Origin: an uncultured Ruminococcus sp.
Lineage (GTDB): Bacteria > Bacillota > Clostridia > Oscillospirales > Acutalibacteraceae
Length of the DNA stretch: 7,442 bases
NCBI GenBank assembly: GCA_905234305.1
Contig: CAJOHT010000038.1
Span: 1-7,442 of the forward strand
Direction: 5' to 3'
Below are positions 1-5,912 of the stretch, in pieces (position 1 is the stretch's first letter; each line of letters begins with the position of its first letter). Made by a program: the position numbers and the translations under genes. The notes under the pieces were generated by a model, which was not told where the DNA came from, searched no databases, and was given only the letters and a program-made list of their open reading frames with translations.

Positions 1-591
1 GTACAAAAAAGATCAGTTCAAACAGAAAAAATCTTAAACCGAATTAAGTCCGATAGTGATAAAAATGTCGCTGAAATTCTCTCAAAAGCTGATGATGAAT
101 GCCGCGATATTATGGAACAGGCTGAAATTCAAGCTGAAAAAGCCGCTAAGATTGTTACCGATAACGCAGACATAAAACGCTTACAATTCAGGAAATCCTC
201 GAAAAGCCGCGCTGAGCTTGAAATAAGAAACAGTGTTTTAAAACAGCGCAGAATCGAGATTGATAAAACTATAGATGAAACTTTGAGCTATTTGCTTAAT
301 CTTAATGATAACGAGTATTTTTCTTATATCTACAAGCTGGCTGCTACTTTAAAAGGCAAAAGCGGTGTTATAATGCTCAACGCTAAGGATTTGGACAGAC
401 TTCCCGACGACTTTATTGTTAATGTCAAAAACGCGGGACTAGACGTTGAGCTTGAGGATAAGGCGGTAGATATCATCGGCGGTTTTATTCTTAAAAACGG
501 CGATATAGAAGAAAATATGGCGTTTGATGCTCTTATTATGTCCAAGAGGGATTCGCTTGAGGATATGATTAACCGCGAGCTTTTTAAATAG
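1..591 (+). CDS. atpE: V-type ATP synthase subunit E (peripheral stalk), 5' end cut by window edge
   Basis: Subunit E pairs with subunit G/H to form the peripheral stalk, which stops the A3B3 head from turning with the rotor. The frame is open from base 1 and gives 196 visible residues, close to the usual length of about 190-200, so probably only the initiator and a few codons are missing. The visible N-terminus (VQTEKILNRI) matches the TEKIL/I pattern near the start of this family. Residues 1 to about 100 are charged, Ala/Glu/Lys-rich and heptad-like, as expected for the stalk coiled coil. The rest is the mixed alpha/beta domain that binds the head, ending in the family-like R-DSLEDMINRELF. 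The ATG at 112 is internal: homologous-looking sequence continues upstream of it without a stop. The TAG stop overlaps the ribosome binding site of the next gene. Identity rests on sequence style plus position directly before subunit C. Confidence 0.9.
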   Translation, partial: VQKRSVQTEKILNRIKSDSDKNVAEILSKADDECRDIMEQAEIQAEKAAKIVTDNADIKRLQFRKSSKSRAELEIRNSVLKQRRIEIDKTIDETLSYLLNLNDNEYFSYIYKLAATLKGKSGVIMLNAKDLDRLPDDFIVNVKNAGLDVELEDKAVDIIGGFILKNGDIEENMAFDALIMSKRDSLEDMINRELFK

Positions 592-600
592 GAGGGTTCT

Positions 601-1572
601 ATGGGCTTATCATATGAATTTTCCATAGGCTCCGTAAGAGCTAAAGAAAAGAACCTTCTATCCTCTTCCGATATTGAACAGCTTGTTGCATATAACAGCA
701 CAGATGAGCTTGTCCGTTTTCTTAATGAAAAAAGTTATGGCGAAGGCAAAAATGTGGACGAGGTTTTAAAAAGCCGTACCGACAGTCTTTGGGATTACTT
801 AAAGAGTGTCGCTCCCGATTTCAGCATATTCGATCCCTTTATTATCGAAAACGACGCGCATAATTTTAAGGTTATTCTTAAGGGAATCATGTCAGGCAAA
901 AAGCGTGAAAAACTTTTAGTTGAGCCTTATACAATCGATATTGACATTTTGAATAAAGCTGTCGAGCATAAAAGATTCGATATACTCCCCGATTGGTTAA
1001 AAGACGCCGCTAAAGACGCTTACGAGATAATTACCCATAAAACTGACGCCAGAGAAAGCGATGCCGTTATAGATAATGCGACTATGCGCGAGATGCTGAA
1101 ACTAGCCTACGCAGCCGATTCTGAATTCATTTCGGAGTATTTTAATACGCTTGTTTTTTACAATAATATTAAAATAGCGATACGTTCCTCAAAAGCTGAA
1201 ACTGACGCTGATTTTCTTAATAAGGCTATGTGTGACGTAAAAGAATTCAGGAAAAGTTCAGTGATTTCCGCTGCGTTAAAGGGTTATGAAACTCTTATTG
1301 ACGAGTTATCAAAATACAGCGAATATGACTGCAAGAATGCTGTTGAGCAATATAAAGCCTCTCCCTCATTATTTGAGCGATTTGTTGACGATAAACTTAT
1401 GGGGTTAGCTATCATATGCTGTAAAAGAGCAAGTGAAGGATGCGAGCCGCTTTTAGGTTATTATCTCGGAGTTGAAACCGAAAAGAAGGTCATTCATATT
1501 ATCGAAAGCGGAATTAGAACCGCATCCGATAAAGAAGTAATCAGAGAAAGGCTGCGTGAGATTTATGGCTAA
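601..1572 (+). CDS. atpC: V-type ATP synthase subunit C (rotor-coupling, AC39/d family)
   Basis: Subunit C (the bacterial equivalent of eukaryotic subunit d) is the funnel-shaped soluble protein that joins the central D/F shaft to the ring of membrane K subunits. The 323 residues fit the family's usual 320-350. Visible family traits are the N-terminal YEFSIGSVRAKEKNLLSSSDIEQL segment, where short early helices carry a conserved R-A-E pattern, an almost wholly helical composition, an N-D-A-H-N-FK-I-LKG segment around residues 85-97, and a C-terminal GYYLGVETEKKVIHII stretch that resembles the conserved Y-x-x-x-E-x-x-x-I-R/H-x-I signature. The start is secure: AGGAGG at 590-595 lies 5 nt before the ATG. 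The gene follows atpE by 9 nt and its last 8 bases overlap the start of atpF, so translational coupling is likely. Confidence 0.93.
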   Translation: MGLSYEFSIGSVRAKEKNLLSSSDIEQLVAYNSTDELVRFLNEKSYGEGKNVDEVLKSRTDSLWDYLKSVAPDFSIFDPFIIENDAHNFKVILKGIMSGKKREKLLVEPYTIDIDILNKAVEHKRFDILPDWLKDAAKDAYEIITHKTDARESDAVIDNATMREMLKLAYAADSEFISEYFNTLVFYNNIKIAIRSSKAETDADFLNKAMCDVKEFRKSSVISAALKGYETLIDELSKYSEYDCKNAVEQYKASPSLFERFVDDKLMGLAIICCKRASEGCEPLLGYYLGVETEKKVIHIIESGIRTASDKEVIRERLREIYG

Positions 1573-1888
1573 AAATATAGCTGTACTCGGCGACAGCGAA
1601 AGTATTAAAGGCTTCAGCGCTATCGGACTCGATATTTTTCCCTGCGACACTTATGACGATGCTTCGAGAATTTTGAGAAACCTTGCCGACAGCGACGAAT
1701 ACTCAATAATATACGTTACCGAGGAATTTTTTAATAATATCGAAAAAGAACGTTCAAGGTACGAGGGACAAATTACTCCTGCCATTATTCCTATTCCTGG
1801 AGTAAAAGGTAATGAAAACACAGGAACAAAACGGCTGTCTTCTTTTGTAGAAAAAGCGGTCGGATCAGATATAATCTTCAATAATTGA
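1565..1888 (+). CDS. atpF: V-type ATP synthase subunit F (central shaft)
   Basis: Subunit F (called G in Enterococcus hirae) binds the side of subunit D and forms part of the rotating central shaft. The protein has 107 residues, normal for a family of about 100-110. It begins with a Rossmann-like strand-loop, [15 protein letters not shown] (residues 3-17), then a second strand and helix, [10 protein letters not shown]. It also carries the conserved PAIIPIPG segment at residues 72-79. I chose the ATG at 1565, giving [10 protein letters not shown], because family members begin one to three residues before the first strand. An in-frame GTG at 1556 would add three residues and has AAAGG 4 nt upstream, so it cannot be fully excluded. 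The start overlaps the end of atpC by 8 nt (ATGGCTAA). Confidence 0.92.
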   Translation: MAKNIAVLGDSESIKGFSAIGLDIFPCDTYDDASRILRNLADSDEYSIIYVTEEFFNNIEKERSRYEGQITPAIIPIPGVKGNENTGTKRLSSFVEKAVGSDIIFNN

Positions 1889-1892
1889 GGTG
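1887..1892 (+). promoter_or_regulatory. Ribosome binding site that decides the atpA start
   Basis: GAGGTG overlaps the last two bases of the atpF TGA stop and sits 6 nt before a TTG codon at 1899. The alternative GTG start at 1890 lies inside this Shine-Dalgarno sequence and has no purine-rich site of its own upstream. The TTG is therefore favoured as the start of subunit A. Confidence 0.75.
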
Positions 1893-1898
1893 TATACT

Positions 1899-3665
1899 TT
1901 GAAATCAGGTACTATAACAAAAGTCGCGGGACCTCTCGTTATCGCAGAGGGTATGCGTGACGCGAATATGTTTGACGTTGTAAGAGTTAGTAAACAACGT
2001 CTTATAGGTGAAATAATTGAAATGCACGGGGACAAAGCCTCTATTCAGGTTTATGAAGAAACTTCAGGTCTTGGCCCAGGAGAAAAGGTTGAGTCAACAG
2101 GTATACCTCTTTCAGTTGAATTGGGTCCTGGACTTATCGGTTCAATTTATGACGGTATTCAGAGACCGCTTAATAAAATCATGGAGGTTGCGGGTACTAA
2201 CCTTACCAGAGGTGTAGATGTACCCTCGCTTGACCATGAGAAAAAATGGAATTTTAAATCCTGCGTAAAAGCGGGTGATTCCGTCGTTTTAGGAGATGTA
2301 CTCGGTACTGTTGAGGAAACATCCGCTGTCCTTCATAAAATATTGGTTCCGAATAAAATAAGCGGAACTGTTGAGGAAATCAACGACGGTGAATTCACAA
2401 TTGATGAAGTTATCGCAAAAATCAAAACCGATAATGAAGTTAAGGATATTAAAATGTTTACAACATGGCCTGTCAGAAACGGCAGACCTTATAAAAAGAA
2501 ATTATCTCCCGATATCCTTCTTACAACAGGTCAAAGACCTGTCGATACGCTCTTTCCGCTTGCAAAGGGCGGCGTAGCGGCTGTACCAGGTCCTTTCGGT
2601 TCGGGTAAAACTGTCGTTCAGCATCAGCTTGCTAAATGGGCGGCTGCTGACATTATCGTATATATCGGATGCGGCGAACGCGGCAACGAAATGACTGATG
2701 TATTAAATGAGTTCCCCGAGCTTAAAGATCCGAGAACAGGCAACTCTCTTATGGAAAGAACTGTCCTTATCGCTAATACATCCGATATGCCTGTTGCGGC
2801 TCGTGAGGCTTCAATATATACAGGAATTACCATAGCCGAATACTTCCGTGATATGGGCTATACTGTAGCTTTAATGGCGGATTCTACATCCCGTTGGGCT
2901 GAGGCATTAAGAGAAATGTCAGGTCGTCTTGAGGAAATGCCGGGCGAGGAAGGTTATCCCGCTTATCTTGGAAGCAGACTTGCCCAGTTCTATGAAAGAG
3001 CGGGACGAGTTATAGTAAACGGCACCGAGGATACCGAGGGCGCGCTTTCCGTTATCGGAGCGGTATCGCCTCCAGGCGGAGATATTTCAGAACCTGTATC
3101 TCAGGCTACGCTTAGAATTGTAAAGGTATTCTGGGGACTTGACGCCAATCTCGCTTATAAACGCCACTTCCCCGCTATTAACTGGCTCACAAGTTATTCG
3201 CTTTATACTGACCAGCTCGAAAAATGGTACGCTGAAAACGCAGCTCCTGATTTTATGGAGCTTAGAGGACGACTTCTTGCTCTATTACAGGATGAAGCTG
3301 AGCTTGAGGAAATCGTTAATCTCGTCGGTATGGACGCTTTATCTGCTCCCGACCGTTTAAAGCTGGAAACTTCTCGCTCTATTCGAGAGGACTATCTACA
3401 CCAGAATGCTTTTGATCCTACCGATACATATACCTCGCTTAAGAAGCAGGTTCTTATGATGAGAGTAATCCTCAGCTATTATGATAAAGCGCTGGAAGCG
3501 CTTAATAAAGGCGCTGATATAGAAATGCTCGTTAATATTCCTGTTCGCGAGCGTATAGGAAGATATAAATACGAACCTGAGAATAGAATTGACAACGAAT
3601 TCGAGTCAATTGAATCTCAGCTTGTTAACGAAATTGATGACGTTCTTAAAAGGAGTGATGACTGA
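1899..3665 (+). CDS. atpA: V-type ATP synthase catalytic subunit A
   Basis: This is the catalytic subunit, holding the nucleotide sites that hydrolyse or make ATP in the A3B3 head. From the TTG at 1899 it has 588 residues, the normal size. Order of parts: an N-terminal beta-barrel (about 1-70, with [12 protein letters not shown]), the A-specific bulge insert (about 110-190) that is absent from F-type beta subunits, the nucleotide-binding domain (about 200-430) and a C-terminal helical domain. Visible motifs are the P-loop GPFGSGKT at 231-238 (K237, T238), the GERGNEM segment with E260 and R261 at the position of the catalytic glutamate, and [16 protein letters not shown] with D328 at the end of the Walker B strand. 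All key residues are intact. The family usually starts a few residues before G-x-I-x-K-V-x-GPLV, which agrees with TTG (MKSGTITKV) rather than GTG at 1890. The TGA stop shares one base with the atpB ATG. Confidence 0.97.
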   Translation: MKSGTITKVAGPLVIAEGMRDANMFDVVRVSKQRLIGEIIEMHGDKASIQVYEETSGLGPGEKVESTGIPLSVELGPGLIGSIYDGIQRPLNKIMEVAGTNLTRGVDVPSLDHEKKWNFKSCVKAGDSVVLGDVLGTVEETSAVLHKILVPNKISGTVEEINDGEFTIDEVIAKIKTDNEVKDIKMFTTWPVRNGRPYKKKLSPDILLTTGQRPVDTLFPLAKGGVAAVPGPFGSGKTVVQHQLAKWAAADIIVYIGCGERGNEMTDVLNEFPELKDPRTGNSLMERTVLIANTSDMPVAAREASIYTGITIAEYFRDMGYTVALMADSTSRWAEALREMSGRLEEMPGEEGYPAYLGSRLAQFYERAGRVIVNGTEDTEGALSVIGAVSPPGGDISEPVSQATLRIVKVFWGLDANLAYKRHFPAINWLTSYSLYTDQLEKWYAENAAPDFMELRGRLLALLQDEAELEEIVNLVGMDALSAPDRLKLETSRSIREDYLHQNAFDPTDTYTSLKKQVLMMRVILSYYDKALEALNKGADIEMLVNIPVRERIGRYKYEPENRIDNEFESIESQLVNEIDDVLKRSDD

Positions 3666-5038
3666 TGCCTAAGGAATATCGTACAATACAGGAGGTAGCA
3701 GGTCCTCTTATGATGGTAAGCGACGTCGAGGGTATTAAATACGACGAACTTGGCGAAATCGAGCTTCCCAGCGGCGAAACCAGAAGATGTAAGGTTCTTG
3801 AAGTTAACGGTAATAATGCTCTTGTACAGCTTTTTGAGTCGGCATCAGGTATTAATCTCGCGGGTTCAAAGGTTAGATTCTTAGGACGTTCCATGGAACT
3901 TCCCGTTTCTACAGATATGCTTTCGAGAGTATTTGACGGACTTGGAAATCCTATAGATGATGGTCCTGCTCTTATTCCTGAGAAAAGACTTGATATTAAC
4001 GGAACACCTATGAATCCCGCGGCAAGAAATTATCCGCAGGAATTTATTCAGACGGGCGTTTCCGCTATTGACGGCTTAAATACTCTCGTAAGAGGTCAGA
4101 AGCTCCCTATTTTCTCAGCATCGGGTCTTCCCCATGCTCAGCTCGCTGCTCAGATCGCGCGTCAGGCTACAGTAAGAGGTAAAGACGAGCAGTTTGCCGT
4201 TGTCTTTGCGGCAATGGGTATTACTTTTGAGGAAAGTAACTATTTTATTGAGTCTTTCAGAGAAACAGGCGCTATAGACAGAACCGTTATGTTCGTGAAC
4301 CTCGCAAACGACCCCGCTATTGAAAGAATCGCTACTCCGCGTATGGCTCTTACTGCCGCTGAGTATCTTGCTTTTGATTTAGGTATGCACGTACTTGTAA
4401 TTCTTACGGATATTACGAACTACGCCGACGCATTACGTGAGGTTTCTGCCGCGCGTAAGGAAGTTCCTGGACGAAGAGGATATCCCGGATATATGTACAC
4501 CGACCTTGCGACCTTATACGAAAGAGCAGGTAGATTAAGAGGCAAAGAAGGTTCAATTACTCTTATTCCTATCCTTACAATGCCCGAGGATGATAAAACT
4601 CATCCTATTCCCGACCTTACAGGTTATATTACCGAGGGTCAGATTATTCTTTCGCGTGAGCTTTATCGCAAAGGCGTTACTCCTCCAATCGACGTACTTC
4701 CGTCTCTTTCGAGACTTAAGGATAAGGGTATCGGTCCAGATCGTACACGTGAGGATCACGCGGCTACAATGAACCAGCTTTTCGCGGCGTATGCACGAGG
4801 AAAAGACGCAAGAGAGCTTATGGTAATTCTCGGCGAGGCGGCTCTTACCGATATGGATAAAAAATATGCTGAATTCGCCGAAGCGTTTGAAAAACAATAT
4901 GTATCTCAGGGGTATGACGCTAACCGTTCTATCGAAGAAACTCTAGATATCGGCTGGAAACTGCTCGAGATTCTTCCCCGAAGCGAGCTTAAACGTATTA
5001 AAGACGATATGCTTGATAAGTATTACGGGAAATCGTAA
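3665..5038 (+). CDS. atpB: V-type ATP synthase regulatory subunit B
   Basis: Subunit B alternates with A in the head. It is non-catalytic but supplies an arginine to the active site at the A/B interface. The 457 residues are typical. An N-terminal beta-barrel (about 1-72) is followed by the nucleotide-binding-like domain. The P-loop is replaced by [14 protein letters not shown] at 144-157, with no GKT, as is normal for this family and not a sign of decay. [12 protein letters not shown] (316-327) and PSLSRL (346-351) are strongly conserved V-type B segments. R350 in the latter matches the known arginine finger of E. hirae NtpB. The C-terminal part is helical ([15 protein letters not shown] onward). 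The start is ATG in a TGATG overlap with atpA, with AGGAG at 3651-3655 placed 9 nt upstream, which predicts tight co-translation and suits the 1:1 stoichiometry of A and B. Confidence 0.97.
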   Translation: MPKEYRTIQEVAGPLMMVSDVEGIKYDELGEIELPSGETRRCKVLEVNGNNALVQLFESASGINLAGSKVRFLGRSMELPVSTDMLSRVFDGLGNPIDDGPALIPEKRLDINGTPMNPAARNYPQEFIQTGVSAIDGLNTLVRGQKLPIFSASGLPHAQLAAQIARQATVRGKDEQFAVVFAAMGITFEESNYFIESFRETGAIDRTVMFVNLANDPAIERIATPRMALTAAEYLAFDLGMHVLVILTDITNYADALREVSAARKEVPGRRGYPGYMYTDLATLYERAGRLRGKEGSITLIPILTMPEDDKTHPIPDLTGYITEGQIILSRELYRKGVTPPIDVLPSLSRLKDKGIGPDRTREDHAATMNQLFAAYARGKDARELMVILGEAALTDMDKKYAEFAEAFEKQYVSQGYDANRSIEETLDIGWKLLEILPRSELKRIKDDMLDKYYGKS

Positions 5039-5047
5039 TAAAAAGAA

Positions 5048-5094
5048 GATATACCTTTCCTCCCTATCTAAAGAATCAGAATTAGGGGGATATC
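5048..5094 (+). other. Predicted RNA stem-loop in the atpB-atpD gap
   Basis: The transcript can fold as follows. GATAT (5048-5052) pairs with ATATC (5090-5094). A 7-nt left-side bulge (5053-5059) follows. CTCCCTA (5060-5066) then pairs with TAGGGGG (5083-5089) with one G-U pair, and TCT (5067-5069) pairs with AGA (5078-5080) across a 2-nt bulge, leaving an 8-nt loop. No run of T follows, so it does not look like an intrinsic terminator. It could be an mRNA processing or stability element, or part of translation control of atpD. The pairing is visible; the role is inference. Confidence 0.45.
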
Positions 5095-5103
5095 ACATTT
5101 TAG

Positions 5104-5110
5104 AAAGGGA
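5104..5110 (+). promoter_or_regulatory. Candidate ribosome binding site for atpD, separated from the start by a hairpin
   Basis: AAAGGGA is the best Shine-Dalgarno-like sequence before atpD, but it lies 30 nt before the family-consistent ATG at 5141. If the hairpin at 5111-5131 forms, the effective spacing falls to 9 nt, a normal value. A weaker alternative, AGTGGA at 5124-5129, lies 11 nt before the ATG but inside the hairpin. Confidence 0.45.
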
Positions 5111-5131
5111 CGTCCATTATTTAAGTGGACG
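5111..5131 (+). other. Predicted hairpin between ribosome binding site and atpD start
   Basis: CGTCCA (5111-5116) pairs perfectly with TGGACG (5126-5131). A T-G wobble and one further T-A pair extend the stem to 8 bp with a 5-nt loop. It lies exactly between AAAGGGA and the first in-frame ATG (5132). Seen in sequence; its function is inferred. Confidence 0.5.
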
Positions 5132-5140
5132 ATGAATAAT

Positions 5141-5803
5141 ATGGCAGTAATGAATGTAAATCCAACACGAATGCAGCTTACTAAGCTAAAAAAGCAGCTT
5201 ACAACTGCTATTCGCGGACATAAAATGCTTAAAGACAAGCGTGACGAGCTTATGCGTCAGTTCCTTGACTTAGTACGTGAAACACGTGATTTAAGAGAAA
5301 AGGTTGAAATCGAACTGAATAACTGTAACTCTCATTTTGTTAATGCAAGCGCAGTTATGTCAAAAGAAGCGCTTGACGCGTCGCTTATGTCGCCTAAGCA
5401 GCAGGTTAATATTGAAACCGAAGTAAAAAACGTAATGAGCGTTGAGATACCTCAGTTTAACTTCGGAACACGTACGAGCAATTCTTCCGATATTTTTCCG
5501 TACGGATTCGCTTTTACATCTTTTGAGTTGGACGATGCTGTTGTTTCGCTGAATAACGTACTACCTGATTTAATCAAGCTCGCCGAGTACGAAAAAAGCT
5601 GCGAGCTTATGTCAACAGAAATCGAAAAAACAAGGCGCAGGGTTAATTCTCTTGAACACGTTATGATTCCGAGATATCAGGATACAATAAAATATATCTC
5701 AATGAAGCTCGAGGAAAATGACCGAAGCAGCCGTACAAGACTAATGAAGGTAAAGGATATGCTTTTGGATAAAGCACATAATTACTCGGGAAAACAAGCA
5801 TAA
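5141..5803 (+). CDS. atpD: V-type ATP synthase subunit D (central rotor shaft)
   Basis: Subunit D is the long coiled-coil axle that turns inside the A3B3 head, equivalent to the gamma subunit of F-type enzymes. From the ATG at 5141 it has 220 residues, within the usual 200-230. The N-terminal helix carries the signature VNPTRMQLTKLKKQL, followed by TAIRGHKMLKDKRDELMRQF. The C-terminal helix carries EKTRRRVNSLEHVMIP (162-177), another hallmark. The middle part contains the usual less regular segment including PYGFAFTS. Three in-frame ATGs exist at 5132, 5141 and 5150. The one at 5141 gives MAVMNVNPTRM, matching the common MAxLNVNPTRM beginning. It is the last ATPase gene visible and the only one separated from its neighbour by a long gap (102 nt from the atpB stop), which contains predicted RNA structure. 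A terminator follows immediately. Confidence 0.95.
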   Translation: MAVMNVNPTRMQLTKLKKQLTTAIRGHKMLKDKRDELMRQFLDLVRETRDLREKVEIELNNCNSHFVNASAVMSKEALDASLMSPKQQVNIETEVKNVMSVEIPQFNFGTRTSNSSDIFPYGFAFTSFELDDAVVSLNNVLPDLIKLAEYEKSCELMSTEIEKTRRRVNSLEHVMIPRYQDTIKYISMKLEENDRSSRTRLMKVKDMLLDKAHNYSGKQA

Positions 5804-5804
5804 T

Positions 5805-5834
5805 AATAAGCCGTTGCATTCGCAGCGGCTTATT
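5805..5834 (+). terminator. Rho-independent terminator of the ATPase operon
   Basis: Arms at 5805-5817 and 5822-5834 form a 13-bp stem with one G-T wobble and an ATTC loop. The stem has a GC-rich core (GCCG/CGGC) and an AT-rich base (AATAA/TTATT). It begins one base after the atpD stop. The T-tract is weak (TTATTCTAACT), so termination may be incomplete. The A-rich left base and T-rich right base give it some bidirectional character. Confidence 0.8.
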
Positions 5835-5853
5835 CTAACTAAGCTATTCCCTA

Positions 5854-5882
5854 TTGAATATTTTATTGTGATGTGATATTAT
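5854..5882 (+). promoter_or_regulatory. Sigma-A-type promoter with extended -10
   Basis: The -35 box TTGAAT (5854-5859, 4 of 6 to consensus) and the -10 box TATTAT (5877-5882, 5 of 6) are 17 nt apart. TG at 5874-5875, one base before the -10 box, makes an extended -10 element. A transcript would begin near 5889, about 24 nt before the ATG at 5913. It drives the membrane protein gene independently of the ATPase operon. Seen as sequence match; activity is inferred. Confidence 0.7.
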
Positions 5883-5912
5883 TATATATATTCAAAAAAC
5901 AGGAGATTTACA

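Noticed and set aside
112..591. ATG at 112 as the true start of subunit E
   Set aside because: The frame is open to base 1, and the upstream codons encode subunit E-like coiled-coil sequence (TEKILNRI). The gene is simply cut by the window edge.
1890..1898. GTG at 1890 as the atpA start
   Set aside because: It sits inside the GAGGTG ribosome binding site, has no site of its own, and adds three residues not expected for the family.
2017..2577. Alternative plus-strand frames inside atpA (2017-2217 and 2371-2577)
   Set aside because: Both are embedded in the intact subunit A frame and have low-quality translations unlike real proteins.
4094..4135. Missing Walker A motif in subunit B ([14 protein letters not shown] in its place)
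   Set aside because: This replacement is the normal state of the non-catalytic B subunit in V-type ATPases, not a mutation.
4553..4897. Minus-strand 114-codon open frame opposite atpB
   Set aside because: It lies wholly within the strongly conserved atpB coding region and has no ribosome binding site or recognisable protein content. It is a shadow frame, as are the minus-strand frames at 330-701, 1453-1650, 1651-1881, 2624-2833 and 3646-3894.
5060..5101. Intrinsic terminator between atpB and atpD
   Set aside because: The stem-loop is interrupted by bulges and no T-run directly follows it (ATATCACATTTT), so it is not a convincing terminator.
5132..5140. ATG at 5132 as the atpD start
   Set aside because: It adjoins the hairpin with no properly spaced ribosome binding site, and family proteins begin MAxLNVNPTRM, matching the ATG at 5141. 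It remains a minor possibility.
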